Origin: Psychrobacter urativorans
GTDB lineage: Bacteria > Pseudomonadota > Gammaproteobacteria > Pseudomonadales > Moraxellaceae
NCBI RefSeq assembly: GCF_904846695.1
Contig: NZ_CAJHBR010000006.1
Coordinates: 62,001-126,000 of the forward strand
DNA length: 64,000 nt
Direction of reading: 5' to 3'
A program made the position numbers and the translations under genes. Under the pieces are notes generated by a model. That model searched no databases. It was given only the letters and a program-made list of their open reading frames with translations, and was not told where the DNA came from. Each line of letters opens with the position of its first letter. The stretch's first letter is position 1. Below are positions 56,328 to 64,000 of this stretch, piece after piece.

Positions 56328-57344
56328 ATGCTACTTTATATTCTACGCCGGATTTTAATCTTAGTTCCTGTCTATATCGGCTTAACCCTATCGACTTTTA
56401 TTCTCATTCGTCTTGTACCTGGCGATGCTGTTGAGATTATGATGGGCGAGCGTATGGTTGATCCTGAGCTACATGCGCAGGCTTTAGTGCGCCTTGGTTT
56501 AGACAAACCCTTGCCCGTACAATATTGGGATTATCTCACTGGGATACTGCAAGGTAACTTTGGTGAATCCTTTCGTACTCGCACCCCTATATTACAAGAT
56601 TTTTTCGCCCATTTTGTGCCGACATTAGAATTAGCACTTTGCGCGATTACCATAGCGAGTGTGGTTGGTATCAGTTTGGGTATTTTTGCCGCATTGCGTC
56701 GAGGCACTTGGATTGACTATACCTTAATGTCGGGCGCACTTGCCGGCTACTCTATGCCCATCTACCTACTTGGGCCTATTTTGACAGGTATCTTTGCTCA
56801 TTATTTAGGTCTACTACCGGTCTCTGGGGTCATCTCTGTCGCCCAGTTCCTAGACGTCAAACCTTTATATGGTTCTTGGCTATTAGGGTCTTTAAGCTCT
56901 GGTGAGCCCGGTGCCTTTTGGAACGTTGTCAAACATTTTATCTTACCCTCAGTGGCTCTATCTACAATTCCTCTAGCTATGATCGCTCGTATGACCCGCT
57001 CAGCAATGCTTGAGGTGTTAGACGAAGATTATGTACGTACAGCAAGAGCTAAAGGCTTATCACCAAAACGGGTGATTTTGATTCATGTGATGCGTAATGC
57101 GCTTATCACTGTGGTCACCGTAGTGGGATTGCAGATGGCTACACTATTGGCTGGAGCTATTATCACCGAAACTATCTTTAGTTGGCCGGGCGTTGGCAAC
57201 TGGTTACTAGATGGCTTCTTTACTCGTGATTACCCTATTGTACAAAATGGTATTTTATTGGTCGCCACTGCACTGATTCTGGTGAGCTTAATGATCGATA
57301 TTTTATATGGATTTATTAATCCTAGAATTCGCCATTCTTCATAG
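56328..57344 (+). CDS. dppB: Dipeptide ABC transporter permease DppB
   Basis: This is a 339-residue inner-membrane permease with six helices, the same length as E. coli DppB. It starts MLLYILRRILILVPV and has the EAA coupling loop ARAKGLSPKRV. The end IITETIFSWPGVGNWLLDG is typical. The ATG at 56328 is chosen because the extra residues encoded from 56211 are untypical. It lies about 210 bases after dppA. Confidence 0.94.
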   Translation: MLLYILRRILILVPVYIGLTLSTFILIRLVPGDAVEIMMGERMVDPELHAQALVRLGLDKPLPVQYWDYLTGILQGNFGESFRTRTPILQDFFAHFVPTLELALCAITIASVVGISLGIFAALRRGTWIDYTLMSGALAGYSMPIYLLGPILTGIFAHYLGLLPVSGVISVAQFLDVKPLYGSWLLGSLSSGEPGAFWNVVKHFILPSVALSTIPLAMIARMTRSAMLEVLDEDYVRTARAKGLSPKRVILIHVMRNALITVVTVVGLQMATLLAGAIITETIFSWPGVGNWLLDGFFTRDYPIVQNGILLVATALILVSLMIDILYGFINPRIRHSS

Positions 57345-57614
57345 TTTATTGTTAGGGTGAAGCCCACTTGCTACATTTTTGATGCCTCTGTAATTCATCA
57401 TAATTGTATCTGCAATAGCTATTTATAGTTTTTAATAATTACCCATAGTGCTCATGATGACCTTGTGTCCCTAAGTTTGTATTACTCAGCTTTCCTAAGA
57501 CAAGCAGATGCTAAGTTAGCTCAAGCAATAAGCAATTTAAATAAGCAACTTAGCGCAATAAAGTAAGCAAGCCAGTGGAGTAAAACAAGGTCTAATTCAC
57601 TAAAGGAATATCCA

Positions 57615-58529
57615 ATGAAGCCTTCTGTAATTCCTTCCGATGTTGCGCAGGTTGCCCCTAAACCGCCAACTTCTTGGCAGCTGTTTTTATACACCTTTTG
57701 TCGAAACAAAGGCGCCGTACTGGGTTTTATCGTTTTAATGCTGATGGTCATCATCGCCATATTAGCTCCTACCATTGCGCCTTATGACCCGCATGAATTA
57801 TTTACCGGTAAAGAGCAGCTACCGCCATCCTTCTTTAGTGGTGGTGATTCGATGTTCTTTTTGGGCACCGATGATGCTGGTCGTGACACCCTCTCACGCG
57901 TTATGCACGGCGCACGTTATTCGCTATTTATTGGTATCAGTGCTACCTCTATCGCCATGATTGTCGGGGTATCTTTAGGACTAAGTGCGGCATTTTGGCC
58001 CAAGGTTTGGGGCAAAGCAGTCATGCTAGTGAATGATATTTTGATGTCTTATCCAAGCCTATTGCTTGCCATCATTATTGCCGCTATCTTAGGGCCGTCA
58101 ATGACTAATACCATTATTACTATTGCCTTAGTATGTACACCGCCTTTTATCAGGTTGACTCGTGCTACAGCCATGGTTGAGCTGCAACGTGAGTATTTTA
58201 TCGCCTCAAAAGTTATGGGTGCAGGCGTATTAAGGCTGTTATTTATTACTATACTACCCAACTGTATGGCGCCCTTAATCGTCCAAGCTACTATGATTTT
58301 CTCTACTGCTATTTTGGAAGCGGGTGCGATTGGTTTCTTAGGTTTCGGGGTGCAACCACCTGATGCTGAGTGGGGTGCCATGCTAGGTACTGCTCGCCAA
58401 TATATCCAAAGCAATGTTTGGTTAGCGATTTGGCCGGGTATAGCGATTTTCTTAGCTGCTTTGTCTATCAATCTAACGGGCGACGGTCTACGTGATGCCT
58501 TAGATCCAAAATTGAAGCAGGTGTCTTAA
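57615..58529 (+). CDS. dppC: Dipeptide ABC transporter permease DppC
   Basis: This is a 304-residue permease with an N-terminal TM helix (about 33-55), the NPYD-like [11 protein letters not shown] segment, [14 protein letters not shown] and an EAA loop. The C-terminal [13 protein letters not shown] segment is typical of DppC/OppC. A 270-base gap separates it from dppB, longer than usual inside such operons. The stop overlaps the dppD start (TAATG). Confidence 0.94.
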   Translation: MKPSVIPSDVAQVAPKPPTSWQLFLYTFCRNKGAVLGFIVLMLMVIIAILAPTIAPYDPHELFTGKEQLPPSFFSGGDSMFFLGTDDAGRDTLSRVMHGARYSLFIGISATSIAMIVGVSLGLSAAFWPKVWGKAVMLVNDILMSYPSLLLAIIIAAILGPSMTNTIITIALVCTPPFIRLTRATAMVELQREYFIASKVMGAGVLRLLFITILPNCMAPLIVQATMIFSTAILEAGAIGFLGFGVQPPDAEWGAMLGTARQYIQSNVWLAIWPGIAIFLAALSINLTGDGLRDALDPKLKQVS

Positions 58530-59602
58530 TGAACGATTCTCAAGTAAATAGCTTTGACGTAAATAGCTCAGTGAATACCCTTGCCACCAATAACTCACTC
58601 CTCCTCGATATTGAGCATCTATCGGTTACTTTTGGCGAAGGAGCACGAGCTTTTCGTGCGGTCGATGACGTCTCTTTAAAAATAAAACAAGGAGAGGTCA
58701 TTGCGGTTGTTGGTGAATCTGGCTCTGGTAAATCAGTCACTATGATGGCGCTGATGGGATTATTGCCCTCTTCTGCTACTGTGGTTGCTGATCGACTGAA
58801 CTTTGATGGCAAAGAGCTGTTAACCATGCCAGCAAAACAAAAGCGCAAGATTATTGGCAAAGATATTTCGATGATATTTCAGAACGCCATGTCATGCCTT
58901 AATCCAAGCTTTACCATCGAGATGCAAATGGGCGAAGTATTAACCACCCATCTTGGCTTGCGCGGAGCTGCGGTAAGACAGCGTCTTTTAGAATTATTAG
59001 AGCTGGTTGAAATGCCAGATGCTAAGAACCGTCTGCGTGTCTATCCGCATCAACTCTCAGGTGGTATGAGTCAGCGAGTGATGATTGCAATGGCGCTGGC
59101 TTGTGAGCCGAAATTGCTTATCGCTGATGAGCCGACAACCGCTCTCGACGTGACGGTTCAGGCTCAAATCATGGATTTGCTCGGTCGCCTGCAGCGCGAG
59201 AAGCAAATGGCCATGGTGCTTATCACTCATGACTTGGGCTTAGTGGCGCAGAACTCTCGTGATGTCGCCGTTATGTATGCCGGTCAAGTGGTCGAGACTA
59301 GCACCGTGCCAGAAATATTCCAAAAACCTGCCCATCCTTATACCGAGGCGCTACTACAAGCTATTCCTGAGCTGGCAGTTGGACAAGATAGATTGAACAG
59401 CTTACCGGGTGTGGTTCCTAGTCAATATGATCGTCCAACAGGGTGCTTACTTTCGCCACGTTGCCCCTATAAAGAGCCCGCCTGTGAGGTGCCGCCCCCT
59501 ATTTTAAAAACCCCAAATGGCGAGGTCCGCTGTATTCACGCCACCCTTCCTGAACATCCTACTCGGACTGCTCAAACGGCTACTCTGGAGTCTGAAATAT
59601 GA
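58529..59602 (+). CDS. dppD: Dipeptide ABC transporter ATPase DppD
   Basis: This is a 357-residue ATPase with Walker [12 protein letters not shown] signature [15 protein letters not shown], Walker [13 protein letters not shown] and the C-terminal oligopeptide_cis motif [10 protein letters not shown]. The extra N-terminal residues (about 20) before [13 protein letters not shown] are low-complexity. It works as a heterodimer with DppF. The start overlaps dppC and the end overlaps dppF (ATGA), indicating coupled translation. Confidence 0.95.
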   Translation: MNDSQVNSFDVNSSVNTLATNNSLLLDIEHLSVTFGEGARAFRAVDDVSLKIKQGEVIAVVGESGSGKSVTMMALMGLLPSSATVVADRLNFDGKELLTMPAKQKRKIIGKDISMIFQNAMSCLNPSFTIEMQMGEVLTTHLGLRGAAVRQRLLELLELVEMPDAKNRLRVYPHQLSGGMSQRVMIAMALACEPKLLIADEPTTALDVTVQAQIMDLLGRLQREKQMAMVLITHDLGLVAQNSRDVAVMYAGQVVETSTVPEIFQKPAHPYTEALLQAIPELAVGQDRLNSLPGVVPSQYDRPTGCLLSPRCPYKEPACEVPPPILKTPNGEVRCIHATLPEHPTRTAQTATLESEI

Positions 59603-60570
59603 GTCATAAAATCGTTTTAAAGGCCGACAACCTACATAAACACTATGAGGTGTCTCTAGGATTAGGAAAAGGTAAAGCCTTCGTCAAGGCGTTGAACGGC
59701 ATCTCATTTGAGTTAGAGGCAGGGAAAACCCTAGCGGTTGTCGGTGAGTCGGGCTGTGGCAAGTCTACTTTAGCGCGCCAGCTTACTTTGATAGAGCAGC
59801 CGACCGGTGGCGAGCTATTTATTAATAATGAGGCAACTACCAGTTACAGCAGAAGTGCGCTTAAAAACTTGCGTACTGAGATTCAAATGGTGTTCCAAAA
59901 CCCTTATGGCAGTCTCAACCCACGCCATACTATTGGTTTTCAGCTGACCGAACCGTTAGATATTCATACTACGCTGAGCAAAGAAGAAAAACGCAGCAAA
60001 GTGCATGCCATGATGGAGCACGTTGGTTTACGTCCTGAGCATACTGGTCGCTATCCGCATATGTTTTCTGGTGGTCAGCGCCAGCGTATTGCTCTTGCCC
60101 GCGCCATGATGCTCAACCCTAAAATTGTGGTCGCTGATGAGCCGACATCAGCCCTTGACGTCTCTATTCAGGCGCAAGTACTGAATTTATTTATGGACTT
60201 GCAAGATGAGTATCGCACCGCCTATGTTTTTATCTCGCATAACCTCTCGGTCGTACGCCATGTAGCCGATGATGTGATGGTGATGTATTTAGGTAAGGCG
60301 GTCGAGCATGGTGCTAAAGATGCTATTTACGATGATCCCAAACACCCTTATACCATCGCTTTACTCTCGGCAGCACCCTCAGTGACCGGACATAAAAAAC
60401 AGCTGACCCTACAAGGCGAGTTGCCTAGCCCTCTTAACCCGCCAAGTGGCTGTGCGCTTCATAAACGCTGTCCTTATGCTAAGCCTATCTGTAGCGAAAT
60501 AGAGCCTGAGCTGCGTGAGTGGCAAGGACGCTTAGTCTCTTGTTTACGACTAGAAGAGATATATGGATAA
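59599..60570 (+). CDS. dppF: Dipeptide ABC transporter ATPase DppF
   Basis: This is a 323-residue ATPase with Walker [10 protein letters not shown], signature [15 protein letters not shown] and Walker [13 protein letters not shown]. The C-terminal oligopeptide motif contains [11 protein letters not shown]. It is the last gene of the importer operon. A stable inverted repeat follows at 60643-60683. Confidence 0.95.
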   Translation: MSHKIVLKADNLHKHYEVSLGLGKGKAFVKALNGISFELEAGKTLAVVGESGCGKSTLARQLTLIEQPTGGELFINNEATTSYSRSALKNLRTEIQMVFQNPYGSLNPRHTIGFQLTEPLDIHTTLSKEEKRSKVHAMMEHVGLRPEHTGRYPHMFSGGQRQRIALARAMMLNPKIVVADEPTSALDVSIQAQVLNLFMDLQDEYRTAYVFISHNLSVVRHVADDVMVMYLGKAVEHGAKDAIYDDPKHPYTIALLSAAPSVTGHKKQLTLQGELPSPLNPPSGCALHKRCPYAKPICSEIEPELREWQGRLVSCLRLEEIYG

Positions 60571-60986
60571 TTAGGTGCTGACTCTATAATGATCAGCCCT
60601 ACCAGCTTAATGTCGTTCTATTATTTGAATAATCAAACTTCAATAAGCTCAGAATATTTACAAGCTAAATCTTCTGAGCTTATCAAATCAATAGCCCTAC
60701 TCAGCTCTAACTCGTTTTTATAACGCGTCCCTTCATTTTTTATTCCTTCAAACTTATCTACTCAACCCCAAATGGATTCAATCCACTCCTGTTATCATAC
60801 TTTTCCTTCTTTATTAGCGATTTATTCTGACCTTTTTTATGATTATCGTTATACTGTCTGAACTTGGCTAAAGCATGCTAGATAGCTAATTAACAACTCT
60901 AACAATCAGCGCTTTATATCCATTAAATATTTGTATATAAGCCCTATCTAAACAGCCCTGCTATTATTCTATTTTTGGAAAATCCA
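60571..60986. other. Intergenic region dppF / HAD gene
   Basis: About 415 AT-rich bases hold the hairpin at 60643 and then roughly 300 bases that should include the promoter of the HAD-StiP-CitE set. No operator was recognised. Confidence 0.4.
60643..60683 (+). terminator. Hairpin after dppF
   Basis: ATAAGCTCAGAA (60643-60654) pairs perfectly with TTCTGAGCTTAT (60672-60683) around a 17-base loop. There is no long T-run after it, so it could terminate, or protect the 3' end. Confidence 0.6.
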
Positions 60987-61838
60987 ATGACCTTCCCATT
61001 TTTCCAACCTAGTGAAAACCTCATCAAACCTTATGCGCTAATGGATTTGGACGATACTCTATTTCAGACCCAGCGTAAAATTGACGCTTGGGATTTAGCG
61101 ACCGGTGAAACCGAAAACTTAATTTGTGCCAGTGTAAATAAACAAGTCCAGCCCTTGAGCTTTATGACTCAGCGCCAAGCGGCGTTTTTTAATTGGCTGC
61201 TTGTTAGCACTGAATTGATAGTAGTCACTGCGCGTGATAGATCTGAGATACAACGAGTCAAACTGCCTTTTGACAGTTGGCAAGTATTGACTCATGGCGC
61301 GATAATACTAAGCCCAGATAATAAATTACTGGCGGCTTGGCAACAGCATATGTATCAGCAGCTCACACCACTACAAGATAAGCTCAACCAGCTAAGCGAA
61401 GTGTTTGCTAATCACAGTAAAGGGGCTAACAGTCAGTTAGTGTTCACGCCGCATAGCGATACTTTTGATAGTGGCAAGATTAGTTATAATGGTGCTAATA
61501 AGCGCAAGTTAACCATCTATTTAGCTATTAAACATGCGCAAAAAGACCATCAAGTATTAGTAGATTTGGCCGATAAATTACCGTTATTAATACGGGATTT
61601 TGATCAGCACTTTTATGTCCATGTCAATGCTAATAACTTAGCGATACTCCCACATGTTATTCATAAACGTCATGCGGTCCAGTTCCTGCTAGAACACCAT
61701 TTAGACAGTCAGCGCCCCAGTTTTGGCTTTGGTGATAGTTTGGCAGATCTCCCGTTTCTGCAATTACTAGACTGGTACGGTATGCCCAACCATGGGCAGC
61801 TACATTCAGAGCTACAATCAGCATCAACCTCTCAATAA
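60987..61838 (+). CDS. HAD family hydrolase of the Ter biosynthetic module
   Basis: This is a 283-residue protein. HAD motif I is DLDDT (D20, D22, T24), with FQTQRK following. Motif II is in IVVTARDRSEIQ, and the acidic motif IV is FGFGDSLADLPF. It is a predicted phosphatase. In Ter gene sets such HAD enzymes are found next to PRTase/PELOTA-type and CitE-like genes. The ATG at 60987 is preferred over a TTG at 60975. Its stop lies only a few bases before the next gene. Confidence 0.88.
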   Translation: MTFPFFQPSENLIKPYALMDLDDTLFQTQRKIDAWDLATGETENLICASVNKQVQPLSFMTQRQAAFFNWLLVSTELIVVTARDRSEIQRVKLPFDSWQVLTHGAIILSPDNKLLAAWQQHMYQQLTPLQDKLNQLSEVFANHSKGANSQLVFTPHSDTFDSGKISYNGANKRKLTIYLAIKHAQKDHQVLVDLADKLPLLIRDFDQHFYVHVNANNLAILPHVIHKRHAVQFLLEHHLDSQRPSFGFGDSLADLPFLQLLDWYGMPNHGQLHSELQSASTSQ

Positions 61839-61855
61839 CAGGCGTGGCCATCATA

Positions 61856-63064
61856 ATGAATAAAGATAACCCTGCTATCTCTCCAGTGGATCAAGCTACA
61901 AAAATAGCTCAGTTAGCTCGTTATGGCTCAGGGAGTTATCTTGCCAGCGATGTCATTGTCCTGTTAGATATCGTCAATAAAGAAGCCATTGCCGATGTGC
62001 CAGTCAGCCAAAAAGAAGCCTTAATTCAAAACGGTCAACGCCATTACTCAGATATGTTAACTTTGGAGAGCGCTCCAACTGCGATGCACGAGCAGCTATA
62101 CGCTCAAGCATTGACTCAAGGCACCCAGCGCACTGCTACTGATATCGCTAACTTAGCCTATTCTTTACATGATATTTTTTATCAAAGCATCACTAATAAA
62201 AACCCGTTAGTCTTAATCAGCTTAGTGCGTGCCGGCTTGCCAGTAGGGGTGTTATTACAACGTGCTCTAGCCGACACGAATAGTGCTTACAATCTGCCTA
62301 GCGTGCATTATGGTATCAGCATCATTCGTGATCGTGGCCTTGATCCTGTAGCCCTAAAAATGCTGCTGGAGGCTTATCCGAATAGTCCTATAGTATTTGT
62401 CGATGGCTGGACGGGTAAAGGGGCTATCTATCAAGAGCTAGCGAGTAGCCTTGCGTCATTTAATCATCCTACTGATATGAATTTTGCTAACTTTTTTCAT
62501 CAAGGTCTAAGTGTTGTGCCGCTATTGACTCTGGCTGATCCTGCTGGTGTGGCTTGGCTAGCAGCCAGTACCGATGACTGGTTAATTCCCTCAGGACTGT
62601 TAAACAGTACTGTGTCAGGGCTTATATCACGTAGCTTATATACTGAGCCACAATACGGGCTACATCGCAGTATATTTTATGATAACTTAGTAGAAGTTGA
62701 TCATAGTCTAGCTTTCATTGATCATATTGACATGGCAAGACAACAGCTGACGGTATTACCAGTGGCTTTAGCTACCTTTGGACAGCCACGCTATCAGACC
62801 GCAGCGTTAATTGATGAGCTGGCAATAAAATATGACATTAGCAATCGCAATCGTATTAAACCGACTATTGCCGAGGCAACAAGAGCGATATTGCGCCGTG
62901 ATCCTGAGTGTGTTTTGCTAGCGACAGCCGACCATCCTGATACCTTATTATTAAGACATTTATGTGCTCAGCGAGATATTAATATTGAGGTATTAGGTGT
63001 TAAAATACTTCCTTATCAGGCTATTACCTTAATCAAGCAACGTAATACAACCGCAGATAATTAG
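61856..63064 (+). CDS. StiP/PELOTA-type phosphoribosyltransferase-like protein (Ter module)
   Basis: This is a 402-residue protein. The YGSGSYLASDVIVLLDI start, the LISLVRAGLPVGVLLQR segment, YGISIIRDRGLD and the PRPP-like VFVDGWTGKGAI segment match the Ter-linked PRTase group, annotated as cysteine protease StiP or PELOTA-domain proteins. A C-terminal AGD-like LLATADHPDTLLLRHLC segment follows. It is predicted to act in the same pathway as the HAD, ATP-grasp and CitE-like enzymes. A GTG at 61844 could add four residues. It is closely linked to the HAD gene. Confidence 0.85.
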   Translation: MNKDNPAISPVDQATKIAQLARYGSGSYLASDVIVLLDIVNKEAIADVPVSQKEALIQNGQRHYSDMLTLESAPTAMHEQLYAQALTQGTQRTATDIANLAYSLHDIFYQSITNKNPLVLISLVRAGLPVGVLLQRALADTNSAYNLPSVHYGISIIRDRGLDPVALKMLLEAYPNSPIVFVDGWTGKGAIYQELASSLASFNHPTDMNFANFFHQGLSVVPLLTLADPAGVAWLAASTDDWLIPSGLLNSTVSGLISRSLYTEPQYGLHRSIFYDNLVEVDHSLAFIDHIDMARQQLTVLPVALATFGQPRYQTAALIDELAIKYDISNRNRIKPTIAEATRAILRRDPECVLLATADHPDTLLLRHLCAQRDINIEVLGVKILPYQAITLIKQRNTTADN

Positions 63065-63163
63065 TAGTTTAAATCACTATTTTAAACCTGCTATTTATAG
63101 TATTGCTATGGTCAATATCTGTTAATTACATTCACTTCTTTATCACTATTTACGACGTTAATT

Positions 63164-64000
63164 ATGCCCGATATGACAACAAACGAGTCCAGCCTTTATA
63201 ATTATACTCAGTCTTATGCCAATCTCATTACCGATCGGCATGCGCTGGTCAAGCCGCACACCCATCATCCTTACCAGTTGGGTGCTAGTCTCTACATGCC
63301 TGCTACGCGACAAGATATCTGGCAAGTTATCAAGCGTGACAAACTCTCGACGATCAACAGTATTATTATCTGTTTAGAAGATGCGGTTAGTCATAGCGAC
63401 ATAGAGTTAGCATTGATACGTTTACAAGCGCTGTTAGATACTTGGGCGGCGCATGTTGATATGATCAATGAGCCTTCAAGACAAGCTGTTGATCAGATAG
63501 AGCCGCAATCAAAGCAGCCTACCCGACCCTTAGTATTTGTGCGCCCACGCAACCCAATGATGCTACAGAAATTAGCAGATTTTAGGCATATTGGATTGCT
63601 CGATGGGTTTGTATTACCTAAAGTCGATATGTATAGCCTATCTAATTGGCGTATGGCTTGTCAAAATCTAGATACCGACCAACTGTTGATGCCGACTCTA
63701 GAGACCGCGGCCCTTTTTGATCCGCATCACAACCAAGAGTTGGCCATCGGTTTTAAAGAAGCCTTTAGTCAGCCGGTATTTGCCTTACGTATCGGTGGTA
63801 ACGACTTATTTGCAGCCCTACGTTTGCGCCGTCCAAAGAACAGTATCATCTATGATACTCCAATTGGTACTTTAGCTTATCAGCTGCTCGGCTGTTTTGT
63901 GCCTCATGGGTTTTATCTGTCAGCGCCAGTCTTTGAGTACTTAGACCAGCCGACACTATTTATGCAAGAGTTAACTCGTGACGTGGGCTTAGGATTAGTC
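63164..64000 (+). CDS. HpcH/HpaI aldolase/citrate lyase (CitE-like) family protein, truncated by window
   Basis: The frame is open from the ATG at 63164 to the right edge (279 codons) without a stop, so the C terminus lies outside. TIM-barrel CitE-like motifs are visible: SIIICLEDAV, FVRPRNP, GFVLPKVD, MPTLETAA and RIGGNDLFA, which supply metal and acyl-binding residues. Members of this branch accompany TerD, PRTase and HAD genes. It is about 100 bases after the StiP-type gene and probably in the same transcript. Confidence 0.9.
   Translation, partial: MPDMTTNESSLYNYTQSYANLITDRHALVKPHTHHPYQLGASLYMPATRQDIWQVIKRDKLSTINSIIICLEDAVSHSDIELALIRLQALLDTWAAHVDMINEPSRQAVDQIEPQSKQPTRPLVFVRPRNPMMLQKLADFRHIGLLDGFVLPKVDMYSLSNWRMACQNLDTDQLLMPTLETAALFDPHHNQELAIGFKEAFSQPVFALRIGGNDLFAALRLRRPKNSIIYDTPIGTLAYQLLGCFVPHGFYLSAPVFEYLDQPTLFMQELTRDVGLGLV

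Overview
The window is about 64 kb of AT-rich chromosomal DNA from a gammaproteobacterium, most likely a Psychrobacter-like member of the Moraxellaceae. This rests on gene content: a cbb3 oxidase ccoNOQP-GH set, a lipoprotein exporter with a single LolF-type permease, ComEC, RlmKL, and a large TerD-type stress cluster. It also rests on the AT-rich codon use. I could not run a database search, so the genus is an inference. No rRNA, tRNA, CRISPR array, insertion sequence or prophage was seen.

Bases 1-14,900 are mostly housekeeping. They hold the C-terminal part of a phospholipase D-type enzyme, an MFS symporter, dusA, a CPBP membrane protease, an alpha/beta hydrolase, a SppA-type peptidase, comEC, a DUF2062 protein, lolD with its single permease, an unrecognised 330-residue protein and an SCP2-domain protein. 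Bases 15,700-21,900 carry the cbb3 oxidase (ccoNOQP) and the assembly genes ccoG and ccoH; ccoI and ccoS are not here. Bases 21,900-31,150 carry ttcA, queC, a small secreted protein, a Bcp-type peroxiredoxin, a flavin disulfide reductase, a MscS channel and rlmKL.

From about 31.3 kb to the right edge the window is dominated by a dispersed Ter (tellurite/stress) system. There are five genes with TerD-type domains: 31359, 38329, 39970, the TerA-like gene ending at 46395, and a TerD-protease fusion at 49581. With them are a TerC-like DUF475 membrane protein and a TIGR00266/AIM24 protein. The enzymes known from Ter biosynthetic modules are also present: ATP-grasp ligase, PRTase-TRSP, HAD phosphatase, StiP/PELOTA-type PRTase and an HpcH/HpaI (CitE-like) lyase that runs off the right edge. 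This set is known from comparative genomics and was proposed to make a nucleoside-like metabolite. Here it is interrupted by transport genes (SDF symporter, EamA exporter, YhhQ, YfcC with a LytS/LytTR two-component pair, SotB-type MFS and a complete dppABCDF-type peptide importer) and by a three-domain RidA protein.

The least ordinary observations are the TerD-serine protease fusion, the tandem triple RidA protein, a 41-codon hexapeptide-repeat mini-ORF with a strong Shine-Dalgarno sequence, a remnant of a NYN-domain gene, direct repeats with LytTR-like spacing before the YfcC gene, and several in-frame hexanucleotide repeats.
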